From JBPOHE01 sp052035915 (lineage in GTDB: Bacteria; Pseudomonadota; Gammaproteobacteria; Chromatiales; Chromatiaceae), in NCBI GenBank assembly GCA_052035915.1, contig JBPOHE010000141.1, positions 1-5,987 on the forward strand: a stretch of DNA of 5,987 nt, given 5' to 3'. Under the pieces are notes generated by a model. That model was not told where the DNA came from and searched no databases. It saw only the letters and a program-made list of their open reading frames with translations. Both the position numbers and the translations under genes were made by a program. This document shows positions 1-5,987 of the stretch, in pieces. The first letter of the stretch is position 1. Each line of letters begins with the position of its first letter.

Positions 1-112
1 GGGAATTCGCTTCGGGCTCTCGCCCTTCGCGCCTTCCCACCGCGCACATCAACGCGGACAGTTTATGTGCTACTAAACCGGACAGATCTATTTGTTGCTA
101 ACAGGGGTCGAT
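1..112. mobile_element. Probable end of an insertion sequence (truncated by window edge)
   Basis: Two copies of CGGACA (55-60 and 79-84, 24 bases apart) sit in a non-coding stretch, the second within AAACCGGACAG. The stretch runs to GCTAACA at 106-112. Read on the - strand it begins TGTTAGCAAC and carries TGTCCG twice. A TG...CA tip with spaced internal repeats of a transposase-binding motif is what IS21-, IS3- and IS481-type elements show at their ends. A short GGGC/GCCC hairpin (14-25) lies further in. No transposase reading frame is visible here, so the family is not assigned and the exact tip at 112 is an inference. It could also be a solo remnant. Confidence 0.35.
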
Positions 113-202
113 AGTTGTTTGAAGGCGATGAAACCGTGAGCCGAATCCTTGTCCCTACCAACCCGGAGAGCCCCCTGTGTTGTTTGGAGATACCAAATCA
201 TC

Positions 203-1090
203 ATGAGCTTTCTCGACCGGATCCACGAATGTAACGGCTGGGATCCTTCCCACTTTTTACCCTGGAGCATCGCCGGGAAACCCGTGGGGAGACTCCGCCT
301 GGAGTTCGCTGAGCGGTTGCGGCGCTTCACCGACATCTTTGTCATCGCCCCCTCCGGGGTGAGGCTGGCCGCTCATCTGGATACCCAGGCGGCGCGCAGC
401 CTGGCGCTCGATCTGGCGATCCGGGAACTGGTCCGGGAGGGTAGCATCAACCATCTGCATGGAGAGTCCTATCCGGTCATCGCCGATTGCCGCACCCGGC
501 CCCTGGCGGTCATGGATCGGGCGGCAGCACCCTATTTCGGTATCCGCACCTTTGGGCAACACCTCAACGGCTTCGTGCGCGATGTCGGGGGACTTCGCAT
601 GTGGATAGGTCGACGCTCGGTCCAACGGCGGGTGTTTCCCGGTCGGCTCGATCACCTGGTGGCGGGCGGATTACCCCGGGGCATCAGTTTGCAGGCCAAT
701 CTGGTGAAAGAATGCTGGGAAGAAGCCGCCATCCCCCAGGACCTGGCGATGCAGGCGCAGCCAGTGGGAACCGTGACCTATATCAAGGAAACGGAAAAGG
801 GCCTGAAACCCGATACCCTCTATTGCTACGATCTCGAGCTACCCAAGGACTTTGTCCCCAGATGCACCGATGGCGAGGTGGAGTCCTTCTCTCTGCTTCC
901 GCTGGAAGAAGTGATTAGCTTGGTGCGGGACACGAGCGAGTTCAAACCCAATTGCAATCTGGTCATCATCGACTTTCTGGTCCGCCATGGCTGCCTCGAT
1001 CCGGAGCAGGAGGAGTATTCGGCCATTGTGGAAGGGCTGCACCCCCCATCGAGACCACAAGCTGAAACAATGACAGCCGACTTCTTCTAA
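203..1090 (+). CDS. Nudix hydrolase with DUF4743 N-terminal domain (thiamine-diphosphate-type)
   Basis: A 295-residue protein with the two-part layout of the DUF4743/Nudix family. Residues 1-120 hold the N-terminal domain (opening FLDRIHECNGWDP, later FGIRTFGQHLNGFV). Residues 120-280 hold the Nudix fold. The Nudix box starts at G155: Ile161 stands where the consensus has its first Glu, followed by K169-E170-C171-W172-E173-E174-A175-A176, so the metal-binding Glu residues are kept. FPGRLDHLVAGGLPRG just before the box fits this family. Eukaryotic relatives (yeast YJR142W, plant Nudt20/24, the Tnr3 C-terminus) are known to hydrolyse oxidised thiamine diphosphates; the same substrate here is inference. 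The ATG at 203 is preferred because it aligns with the family's usual N-terminus and has GGAGA at 186-190. An in-frame TTG at 149 would add 18 residues lacking family character. Cytosolic: no signal peptide or membrane segment. Confidence 0.88.
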   Translation: MSFLDRIHECNGWDPSHFLPWSIAGKPVGRLRLEFAERLRRFTDIFVIAPSGVRLAAHLDTQAARSLALDLAIRELVREGSINHLHGESYPVIADCRTRPLAVMDRAAAPYFGIRTFGQHLNGFVRDVGGLRMWIGRRSVQRRVFPGRLDHLVAGGLPRGISLQANLVKECWEEAAIPQDLAMQAQPVGTVTYIKETEKGLKPDTLYCYDLELPKDFVPRCTDGEVESFSLLPLEEVISLVRDTSEFKPNCNLVIIDFLVRHGCLDPEQEEYSAIVEGLHPPSRPQAETMTADFF

Positions 1091-1190
1091 GGATGGCGGC
1101 ACGAGCTTAGAACAATAGTTCAAAATCCAGGTCCAATCGGGTTAGTATGGGAATCAATCCTTTTTATTCAGATTCGATGCCGGCTCCCCC

Positions 1191-1215
1191 GCCCTCGCTA
1201 CGGTTCGGTAGGGGC
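1191..1215 (+). promoter_or_regulatory. Possible small hairpin in the prc leader
   Basis: GCCC (1191-1194) and CTAC (1198-1201) pair with GTAG (1208-1211) and GGGC (1212-1215), leaving a 3-base bulge on the left and a 6-base loop. It ends 20 bases before the prc ATG. No strong Shine-Dalgarno lies between it and the start, so it could affect translation, but it may be chance in GC-rich DNA. The rest of the 145-base gap (1091-1235) shows an AT-richer patch around 1150-1175 where a promoter could lie, but no clear -35/-10 pair. Confidence 0.2.
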
Positions 1216-1235
1216 CCTATCCCCTGAGCAAATCC

Positions 1236-3341
1236 ATGACCAAGACGCTTTTCCGCTGGTTTCTCGGTTTCTGGCTATTGGCGGCCAGTTGCCTGTCCGC
1301 CAAGCCCCAGGATGTCCCTGTTGCCGATCTGGTGCCGAATCGCACCCATCAGCAGACGACCTACATCATCAGCAAGGTCATCGACCGTTACAGTTTCAAG
1401 AAACAGAAACTGGACGCCAGCCTGTCCGAAAAGATCTTCGACCGTTATCTGGAAACCCTGGATGCCGGCAAAACCTTCTTCTATCAGGGTGACATCGATC
1501 GCTTTTCCCGTTTCCGTCGGGAACTGGACCAGGTACTCCGCGAGGGGCGACTGGATCCGGCTTTCGATATCTTCCGCCTCTATCGCGACCGGGTGGAGGA
1601 TCGGGTGGCCTACGCCAAGGGTTGGTTGAATAAAGAGCTGGACTTCACCATCGACGAGAACTATCAGGTGGATCGCGAATCGGCCACCTGGGCCAAGGAT
1701 CGCGCCGAACTCGACGATCTCTGGCGGAAGCGCGTCAAGAACGATTATCTGAGCCTCAAACTATCGGGCAAGACCAGAGACGAGATCCGCAAGACCCTGA
1801 TCGAACGCTATGAAGGTATCGCCCGCCGGGTACGGCAGTTCACCGCCGATGATGTCTTTCAGAGCTTCATCAACGCCTATACCCTGAGTTTCGAGCCCCA
1901 CACCAGTTATATGTCGCCGAGCCTGTCGGAAAATTTCGACATCAGCATGAGTCTGTCCCTGGAGGGGATCGGGGCGGTACTCACGGCCAACAACGAGTTG
2001 ACCGAGGTACAAAGTATCGTCACCGGCGGCCCGGCCAAGCTCAGCGGTCAATTGCAGCCTGGTGACCGCATCGTCGGCGTCGGTCAGGGCAAGGATGGCG
2101 CCATGGTCGATGTCATCGGCTGGCGTCTCAACGATGTAGTCCAACTCATTCGCGGACCCAAGGGCACCCTGGTCAGGCTCCAGATCATCCCCAAGGAGGA
2201 AGGGGTGGACGGCAAGCGCAAGTTGATCACCCTGGTACGGGACAAGATCAAGCTCGAAGAGCAGGCGGCCAAGAAACAGGTCGTCGAGGGCCTCGATGGC
2301 ATGGGGCGGCTCAAGATCGGGGTGATCGAGATTCCTACCTTCTATCGGGATTTCCAGGCCGAGGGCCGAGGCGACGCCAATTTCCGCAGCACGACCAAAG
2401 ATGTCCGCGCCTTGCTCGAACAGTTGCAGGCCGAGGGGGTCGACGGGGTGGTAGTGGATCTTCGGGACAATGGCGGTGGTTCCCTGACTGAAGCCACCGA
2501 GCTGACCGGCCTCTTCATCGAGTCAGGTCCGGTGGTTCAAGTCAAAAGCTCCAACGGCGAGGTCGAGATCGAACGGGATCCCGATCCGGGTGTCGCCTAT
2601 GCCGGCCCCCTGGCGGTGCTGGTGAACCGCAACAGCGCCTCGGCCTCGGAGATCTTTGCCGGTGCGATCCAGGACTATCGCCGTGGCATCGTTATCGGTG
2701 AACCTACCTTCGGCAAGGGAACGGTGCAAACCCTGGTCGATCTCGACCGTTTCGTGCGGGGCGGCACGCCGGATCTCGGTCGGCTGCGGCTGACCATGGC
2801 CCAGTTTTACCGGGTCAACGGCGACAGCACCCAGCATCGCGGGGTGATCCCGGACATCCTCTTCCCATCGGCGGACATGGCGGCCGATCACGGCGAGCGG
2901 GCGCTGAAAAACGCCCTCCCCTGGGATCACATCCAACCGACCCACTATGCTCAGGAATCCATGATCAGCTTGGGAAACATCAGGGAAAACTCCGACAGAC
3001 GCATCGCCATCGACCCTGGTTTCCAGATGCTGCTAGCGGAGGAAAAGCTATTCGACGCCATGAAGGATCGCAAGCTGGTCTCTCTCAACGAAACCAAACG
3101 CCGAGCCGAGCGGGAGGCCCGTGAGCAGCTGACGCGGGGTTTCAAGGAAAGGTTCCGCGCCGCCAAGGGGCTCAAAGCGGTCAAGAACGACACCCAGATC
3201 GACGAGGAAGAGACCGAGACGACGGCGAAAGCCAACAACGATGAAGAAACCAAGGTCGTCAATCGCATCCAGGCCGAAGAGGCGGCCCACATTCTGGCGG
3301 ACTTGGTGTTGTCCCGACGGCCCTTGTCCGCCATGCGCTAG
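1236..3341 (+). CDS. prc: Carboxy-terminal (tail-specific) processing protease Prc/Tsp, peptidase S41A
   Basis: A 701-residue envelope protease that degrades proteins by their nonpolar C-terminal tails, including mis-synthesised ones, and in gammaproteobacteria trims cell-wall hydrolases and lipoproteins. An N-terminal hydrophobic signal (residues 5-21) is followed by the helical Tsp N-domain (about 35-225). A PDZ domain spans about 238-322 (GIGAVL, GGPAKLSGQLQPGDRIV), and the S41 core about 355-545. The catalytic Ser469 lies in NSASASE and Lys494 in FGKGTVQ; Asp480 sits at the spacing of the third residue studied in E. coli Prc. The C-terminal extension (about 550-700, starting near ALPWDHI) matches the long gammaproteobacterial type. 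Length fits the family. Residues 651-673 are a strongly acidic stretch. LAASC (15-19) could be a lipobox, but normal signal cleavage around 21-22 is equally possible. The 145-base gap to the Nudix gene argues against one operon. The start has no good ribosome binding site, but the signal peptide begins directly at it. Confidence 0.95.
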   Translation: MTKTLFRWFLGFWLLAASCLSAKPQDVPVADLVPNRTHQQTTYIISKVIDRYSFKKQKLDASLSEKIFDRYLETLDAGKTFFYQGDIDRFSRFRRELDQVLREGRLDPAFDIFRLYRDRVEDRVAYAKGWLNKELDFTIDENYQVDRESATWAKDRAELDDLWRKRVKNDYLSLKLSGKTRDEIRKTLIERYEGIARRVRQFTADDVFQSFINAYTLSFEPHTSYMSPSLSENFDISMSLSLEGIGAVLTANNELTEVQSIVTGGPAKLSGQLQPGDRIVGVGQGKDGAMVDVIGWRLNDVVQLIRGPKGTLVRLQIIPKEEGVDGKRKLITLVRDKIKLEEQAAKKQVVEGLDGMGRLKIGVIEIPTFYRDFQAEGRGDANFRSTTKDVRALLEQLQAEGVDGVVVDLRDNGGGSLTEATELTGLFIESGPVVQVKSSNGEVEIERDPDPGVAYAGPLAVLVNRNSASASEIFAGAIQDYRRGIVIGEPTFGKGTVQTLVDLDRFVRGGTPDLGRLRLTMAQFYRVNGDSTQHRGVIPDILFPSADMAADHGERALKNALPWDHIQPTHYAQESMISLGNIRENSDRRIAIDPGFQMLLAEEKLFDAMKDRKLVSLNETKRRAEREAREQLTRGFKERFRAAKGLKAVKNDTQIDEEETETTAKANNDEETKVVNRIQAEEAAHILADLVLSRRPLSAMR

Positions 3342-3356
3342 GTTCTGTTGACATAG

Positions 3357-3387
3357 CCTCCGCCTGCTGCGGTGGTCAGCGTTTTTT
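3357..3387 (+). terminator. Possible weak terminator downstream of prc
   Basis: CCTCCGC (3357-3363) pairs with GCGGTGG (3369-3375) around a 5-base loop with one T-T mismatch. Six spacer bases then lead to a run of six T (3382-3387), 16-46 bases past the prc stop codon. The spacer between stem and T run is longer than in good intrinsic terminators. An alternative stem, GGTCA (3374-3378) with TGACC (3387-3391), overlaps the T run. The site may belong to the end of the adjacent insertion sequence instead. Confidence 0.25.
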
Positions 3388-3391
3388 GACC

Positions 3392-3800
3392 ATGGTGAAC
3401 CGGCTCGAAATCAGCGACGAAGAATGGGGGAACACTCTACCCGATATTGTCCGCCCACAAGCCCGTCCGCATGGCGTCGGAAGACGCCTGCCGGGCCTTC
3501 CTGGTGGCCGTCTTGTGGGTGCTGAGGTCGGGGGCACAATGGCGCTTGCTGCCAGCGGAGCTGGGCAAATGGAACTCGGTGTTCAAGCGCTTTTCCCGCT
3601 GGTGCCGCTACGGGGTCTGGGCAGACCGGCACTCGGGATGTTCGCATCGGCCTGATTTACAAAGCGTGCTTATCGACTCCACGCTCATCCATGCCCACCC
3701 TTGCGCGGACGGGGCGGCGAAGAGCCACGCCGAGGCTGATGCGCTGGGCCGCTCGCGCGGCGGGTTTGGCACCAAGATCCACGCCATCACCGACGCCTTG
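3392..3800 (+). pseudogene. IS5-family transposase remnant, frameshifted and truncated
   Basis: The N-terminal part of an IS5-family DDE transposase is recognisable in pieces. RLEISDEEW opens one frame from the ATG at 3392. The reading then moves to another frame (by about 3441) for AVLWVLRSGAQWRLLP, WNSVFKRFSRWC and YGVW. About 3625-3655 the matching residues (GMFASA) lie back in the first frame. From about 3655 the second frame resumes with PDLQSVLIDST, carrying the first catalytic Asp (codon 3675-3677), and GGFGTKIHAITDAL. At least three indels are therefore needed, so the gene is dead. Homology stops exactly after the TTG codon at 3800, and the second Asp and the Glu of the DDE triad are missing. 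The candidate left edge of the element is around 3342, right after the prc stop, but no terminal repeat partner is visible. Confidence 0.85.
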
Positions 3801-3968
3801 CTGGCACCCCGTGCGGAGGACAAACACAATCGCGTTCATGGCGAGGCGCTCATCGACCCGGGGGCGATGGCCTCCCAAAGGATGGGGTTTGGAAAGGGGA
3901 ACAGGAAGGAGAGGCTGAATCTTCTTCCATAAGGAGTCCGAAATCTGCCAGCCATCTTTTTCAGCCAT
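3801..3968 (-). pseudogene. N-terminal 56-codon fragment of a second IS5-family transposase
   Basis: On the - strand an ATG at 3968 opens MAEKDGWQISDSLWKKIQPL, continuing with KPHPLGGHRPRVDERLAMNAI and VFVLRTGCQ. This is the typical N-terminus of a different IS5-family transposase group (helix-turn-helix/DUF4096-like region). After GCQ the family normally continues with a Trp; here similarity stops at codon 56 (base 3801). The open frame runs on to 3657 through the antisense of the neighbouring transposase, which is meaningless sequence. No catalytic residue of the DDE core is present, so this piece cannot transpose. A second in-frame ATG at 3977 would add three residues. The two transposase fragments converge tail-to-tail with no bases between them. 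Confidence 0.85.
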
Positions 3969-3975
3969 TCGACCC

Positions 3976-3994
3976 ATCGGTCACCTTATCGGTC
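3976..3994 (+). repeat. Direct repeat ATCGGTC x2, 12-base period
   Basis: ATCGGTC occurs at 3976-3982 and 3988-3994, separated by five bases. It lies between the - strand transposase fragment and the AAA ATPase gene, 70-88 bases before the latter's ATG. It could be part of the insertion-sequence end, or a two-site operator or promoter-proximal motif for the ATPase gene. TATAAT-like hexamers CATAAT (3994-3999) and TATTAT (4011-4016) follow, but neither has a convincing -35 box. Confidence 0.3.
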
Positions 3995-4063
3995 ATAATC
4001 TTGAGGCTTCTATTATCGCCCATTGGGATAGGCTCTAAGCCCGTCAAACCGAGGGACAGCCCC

Positions 4064-5536
4064 ATGAACGACCTGCGCGAACTCGAACTCCTGTTCAATT
4101 CCTCGACCCCGGTCATCGTCATCGAGACGGTGGAAGAGGTGCGGCTGTTGCAACTCCTGAAGCAGCTCGGTTCACGCCTGTCTCATCCGCTGTTTCAATG
4201 GAGCGTCACCGAGGGGGTGCGCACCCTCGGTCTCAGTATCGACCCCCAGGCGCAGACCACCGGGCCGACCGAGGCCCTGCGTCATATCAAGGGTATGGCC
4301 CGTCCGAGCTGTTTCGTCATGCTCGACTTCCACCCCTACCTGCAAGACCCCGTCCATGTGCGCCTGATCAAGGAGATCGCCCAGGGCTTCGAGTTCATGC
4401 CGCGGACCCTGGTGTTCGTCAGCCACGCCTTCGAGATCCCCCGCGAGATCAAACACTTCGCCGTCCGTGTCGAGTTGCGGCTGCCGAACCGGGAGGCGCT
4501 GCTCGCCCTGGTGCAGGATGAGATCCAGTCCTGGCAGACCCGGCGGCGGGGCAGTCAGGTCCGCATCGACCAAAGCGCCGTCGATCGGCTGGTGGAAAAC
4601 CTGCTCGGGGTGACCTTCACCGATGCCCGGCGCATCATCCGCAACGCCATCGAGCATGACGGCGCCATCACCCACAACGATCTGCCCGAGGTGATGCGGG
4701 CCAAATACCGCTTGATCGAGCAGGAAGGGGTCATCGCCTTCGAATACGACACCGCCCGTTTCGCCGACATCGGCGGTCTCAACCACCTCAAGCAGTGGCT
4801 GCTGCAACGCCAGGTGGCCTTCAGCGGTCAGGCCGGGATGCTGGACGCCCCCCGCGGCCTCATGCTGATCGGCGTCCAGGGTTGCGGCAAGAGCCTCGCC
4901 GCCAAGGCGGTGGCGGGTACCTTCGGCGTCCCCCTGCTGCGACTGGACTTCGGCGCCCTCTACAACAAATACATCGGCGAGACCGAAAAGAACCTGCGCC
5001 AAGCGTTGAAGACCGCCGAGGTCATGTCCCCCTGCATCCTCTGGATGGACGAGATCGAAAAGGGCATCGCACCCAGCGACGGCGACGAAGGCTCCTCGCG
5101 CCGGGTGTTGGGGACGCTGCTGACCTGGATGGCGGAACGCAAGGCGCGGGTCTTTATCGTCGCCACCGCCAACGAGATCGAGCGCCTGCCGCCGGAACTG
5201 ATCCGCAAGGGCCGCCTGGACGAGATCTTCTTCGTCGACCTGCCGGAGCTGGAGACCAGACGCGAGATCTTCTCCATCCACCTGCGTCGACGCAATCTCG
5301 CCCCCAGCCGCTTCGACCTCGTGAGCCTCGCCAAGGCCAGCGGCGGCTTCAGCGGGGCGGAGATCGAGCAGTCCATCGTCTCCGCCATGTACGCCGCCCA
5401 GTCCCAAAATCTTGACCTCAACAGCGGCCATATCCTCCAGGAACTGCACCACACCCGCCCCCTCTCGGTGGTGATGGAGGAGCATATCCAGGAACTGCGG
5501 GACTGGGCCGCCGAGCGCACGGTACCGGCGGGGTGA
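4064..5536 (+). CDS. Ycf46-like AAA ATPase
   Basis: A 490-residue soluble AAA-family ATPase resembling the Ycf46 group known from plastids and cyanobacteria. The C-terminal half is a full AAA module: Walker A GVQGCGKS (270-277, Lys276), Walker B CILWMDE (324-330, Asp329/Glu330), sensor 1 Asn370 in VATAN, and the second region of homology IRKGRLDEIF with candidate arginine fingers Arg381 and Arg384. The lid carries GGFSGAEI (427-434). The N-terminal half (1-225) has no Walker A but contains a Walker-B-like strand, CFVMLDFHPYL (83-93), and LVFVSH (116-121). The ATG at 4064 is chosen because GAGGGA (4051-4056) precedes it at good spacing; a TTG at 4001 would add 21 residues from the spacer. Biochemical role is not established; cyanobacterial Ycf46 has been linked to inorganic-carbon use, which cannot be carried over safely. 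It stands alone, with IS debris upstream and repeats downstream. Confidence 0.88.
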   Translation: MNDLRELELLFNSSTPVIVIETVEEVRLLQLLKQLGSRLSHPLFQWSVTEGVRTLGLSIDPQAQTTGPTEALRHIKGMARPSCFVMLDFHPYLQDPVHVRLIKEIAQGFEFMPRTLVFVSHAFEIPREIKHFAVRVELRLPNREALLALVQDEIQSWQTRRRGSQVRIDQSAVDRLVENLLGVTFTDARRIIRNAIEHDGAITHNDLPEVMRAKYRLIEQEGVIAFEYDTARFADIGGLNHLKQWLLQRQVAFSGQAGMLDAPRGLMLIGVQGCGKSLAAKAVAGTFGVPLLRLDFGALYNKYIGETEKNLRQALKTAEVMSPCILWMDEIEKGIAPSDGDEGSSRRVLGTLLTWMAERKARVFIVATANEIERLPPELIRKGRLDEIFFVDLPELETRREIFSIHLRRRNLAPSRFDLVSLAKASGGFSGAEIEQSIVSAMYAAQSQNLDLNSGHILQELHHTRPLSVVMEEHIQELRDWAAERTVPAG

Positions 5537-5780
5537 GGGCAATAGGCAGGGAGAGCCTTTCCGAGCAGAGGCTTTGCTTCCGCGTGGTCGGACGCAACCC
5601 CGGATTCGCCGCCGAGAGAAAGATCCAAGAGAAATGGATGTCCTACTCAGCCATTCCGGGCATCGACTGAAAATGGCCGGTTTACGTTCTTTTTTCGAGA
5701 ACAATCAGCCATGCTATTTGGGAATTATTCTCCGATTGAGAACAGAAAACCGGATCAAAGCGCCCCTGCCCGAGAGCTGC
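5537..5780. other. Non-coding spacer after the AAA ATPase gene
   Basis: No convincing gene, RNA or terminator is seen. Base composition becomes AT-richer from about 5640 than in the genes. CCGGTTT (5677-5683) and AAACCGG (5748-5754) are complementary but far apart. An open frame on the + strand crosses into the palindromic repeats downstream and has no recognisable protein features. Confidence 0.5.
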
Positions 5781-5808
5781 GTAGGTTGGGTTGACACCCT
5801 CAACCCAA
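5781..5808 (+). repeat. REP-like palindrome with GTAGG head
   Basis: GTAGG (5781-5785) directly precedes a perfect 9-bp stem: TTGGGTTGA (5786-5794), loop CACCC, and TCAACCCAA (5800-5808). A GTAG or GGAG tetranucleotide 5' of a small hairpin is the hallmark of REP elements mobilised by RAYT (TnpA-REP) enzymes. The head and the GGTTGGGTTGA motif resemble the second repeat at 5897, which supports a repeat family instead of a terminator; no T run follows. Genome copy number is unknown. Confidence 0.6.
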
Positions 5809-5836
5809 CATTTCGAACAGCACCGGAGAAGAGTAT

Positions 5837-5860
5837 TGGGTTGCAAAATGCGCAATCCCA
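5837..5860. repeat. Imperfect palindrome, possibly decayed REP-like copy
   Basis: TGGGTTGC (5837-5844) pairs with GCAATCCCA (5852-5860) with one bulged base and a 7-base loop. It shares the TTGGGTTG core with the hairpin at 5786 but lacks the GTAGG head. Just downstream, TCGATA (5875-5880) and TATCGA (5886-5891) form another 6-bp stem. Both may be chance or remnants. Confidence 0.3.
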
Positions 5861-5896
5861 CCTGATACCATTTCTCGATAGGTATTATCGATATTC

Positions 5897-5975
5897 GTAG
5901 GCTGGTGTTGAGGCGCGAAGCGCTGAAACCCAGCTTCTCAGTAGCTGGGATTCGCTTCGCTCATCGCCAGCCTAC
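5897..5975. repeat. Inverted pair of REP-like elements (BIME-like long hairpin)
   Basis: GTAGGCTGG (5897-5905) is perfectly inverted as CCAGCCTAC (5967-5975). Inside, GCGAAGCG (5915-5922) pairs with CGCTTCGC (5953-5960), and CCCAGCT (5929-5935) with AGCTGGG (5943-5949), leaving a 7-base loop. Each half can also fold alone: in the left half, GCTGG...CCAGC-type ends enclose GCGC-GAA-GCGC. Two GTAG-headed hairpins facing each other is the architecture of a BIME. The left half (GTAGG, TGTTGA, later AAACCCAGC) resembles the repeat at 5781. Confidence 0.65.
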
Positions 5976-5987
5976 CCCATGGCTTTC

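Noticed and set aside
149..202. Upstream TTG start for the Nudix protein
   Set aside because: The 18 extra residues lack family character; the ATG at 203 fits the usual N-terminus and has GGAGA upstream.
257..655. Antisense open frame over the Nudix gene
   Set aside because: Shadow of the coding strand with no recognisable motifs.
3447..3932. Intact 161-residue + strand protein
   Set aside because: It is a chimera of a transposase fragment and antisense of another transposase; annotated as two pseudogenes instead.
4001..4063. Upstream TTG start for the AAA ATPase
   Set aside because: The ATG at 4064 has a well-placed GAGGGA; the upstream residues look like translated spacer.
4172..5704. 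Very long open frame (510 codons) antisense to the AAA ATPase gene
   Set aside because: It mirrors a strongly conserved ATPase gene in GC-rich DNA, where antisense stops are rare. Its translation is rich in Gly, Asp, Val and Ala with no recognisable domain.
5781..5808. Intrinsic terminator for the ATPase gene
   Set aside because: No T run follows the stem, and it lies about 245 bases past the stop codon; the GTAGG head fits a REP-like repeat better.
5574..5900. + strand open frame of 108 codons after the ATPase gene
   Set aside because: It runs straight through the palindromic repeat at 5781-5808, has no family features and no good ribosome binding site.
5781..5975. CRISPR array
   Set aside because: The repeats differ in length and orientation and lack regular spacing.

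Overview
The window is GC-rich chromosomal DNA from a bacterium, most likely a gammaproteobacterium. The best pointer is the long Prc/Tsp-type tail-specific protease with the C-terminal extension typical of that class. A purple-sulfur (Chromatiales-like) relative is possible from the style of the intergenic GTAGG repeats, but that is a weak guess. All three intact genes lie on the + strand, separated by gaps large enough that each is probably its own transcription unit.

Layout. Bases 1-112 look like the end of an insertion sequence (repeated CGGACA motifs, possible terminal CA). At 203-1090 is a Nudix hydrolase of the DUF4743 type, related to eukaryotic enzymes acting on damaged thiamine diphosphate. 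At 1236-3341 is a complete periplasmic tail-specific protease (Prc/Tsp, peptidase S41A), with its PDZ domain and Ser-Lys catalytic pair visible. At about 3342-3970 lies an insertion-sequence graveyard: a frameshifted N-terminal piece of one IS5-family transposase on the + strand is joined tail-to-tail, at 3800/3801, to the N-terminal 56 codons of a different IS5-family transposase on the - strand. At 4064-5536 is a Ycf46-like AAA ATPase, intact through Walker A, Walker B, sensor 1 and the arginine-finger region. The final 450 bases hold no convincing gene but contain palindromic repeats starting with GTAGG: one perfect 9-bp hairpin and one inverted pair, resembling REP/BIME elements.

The genes do not form an obvious pathway: metabolite clean-up (Nudix), envelope protein quality control (Prc) and an AAA ATPase of unknown job. 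I found no convincing new multi-gene system. The most interesting items are the chimeric transposase junction, the REP-like elements, and the Ycf46-like protein outside its best-known cyanobacterial setting.
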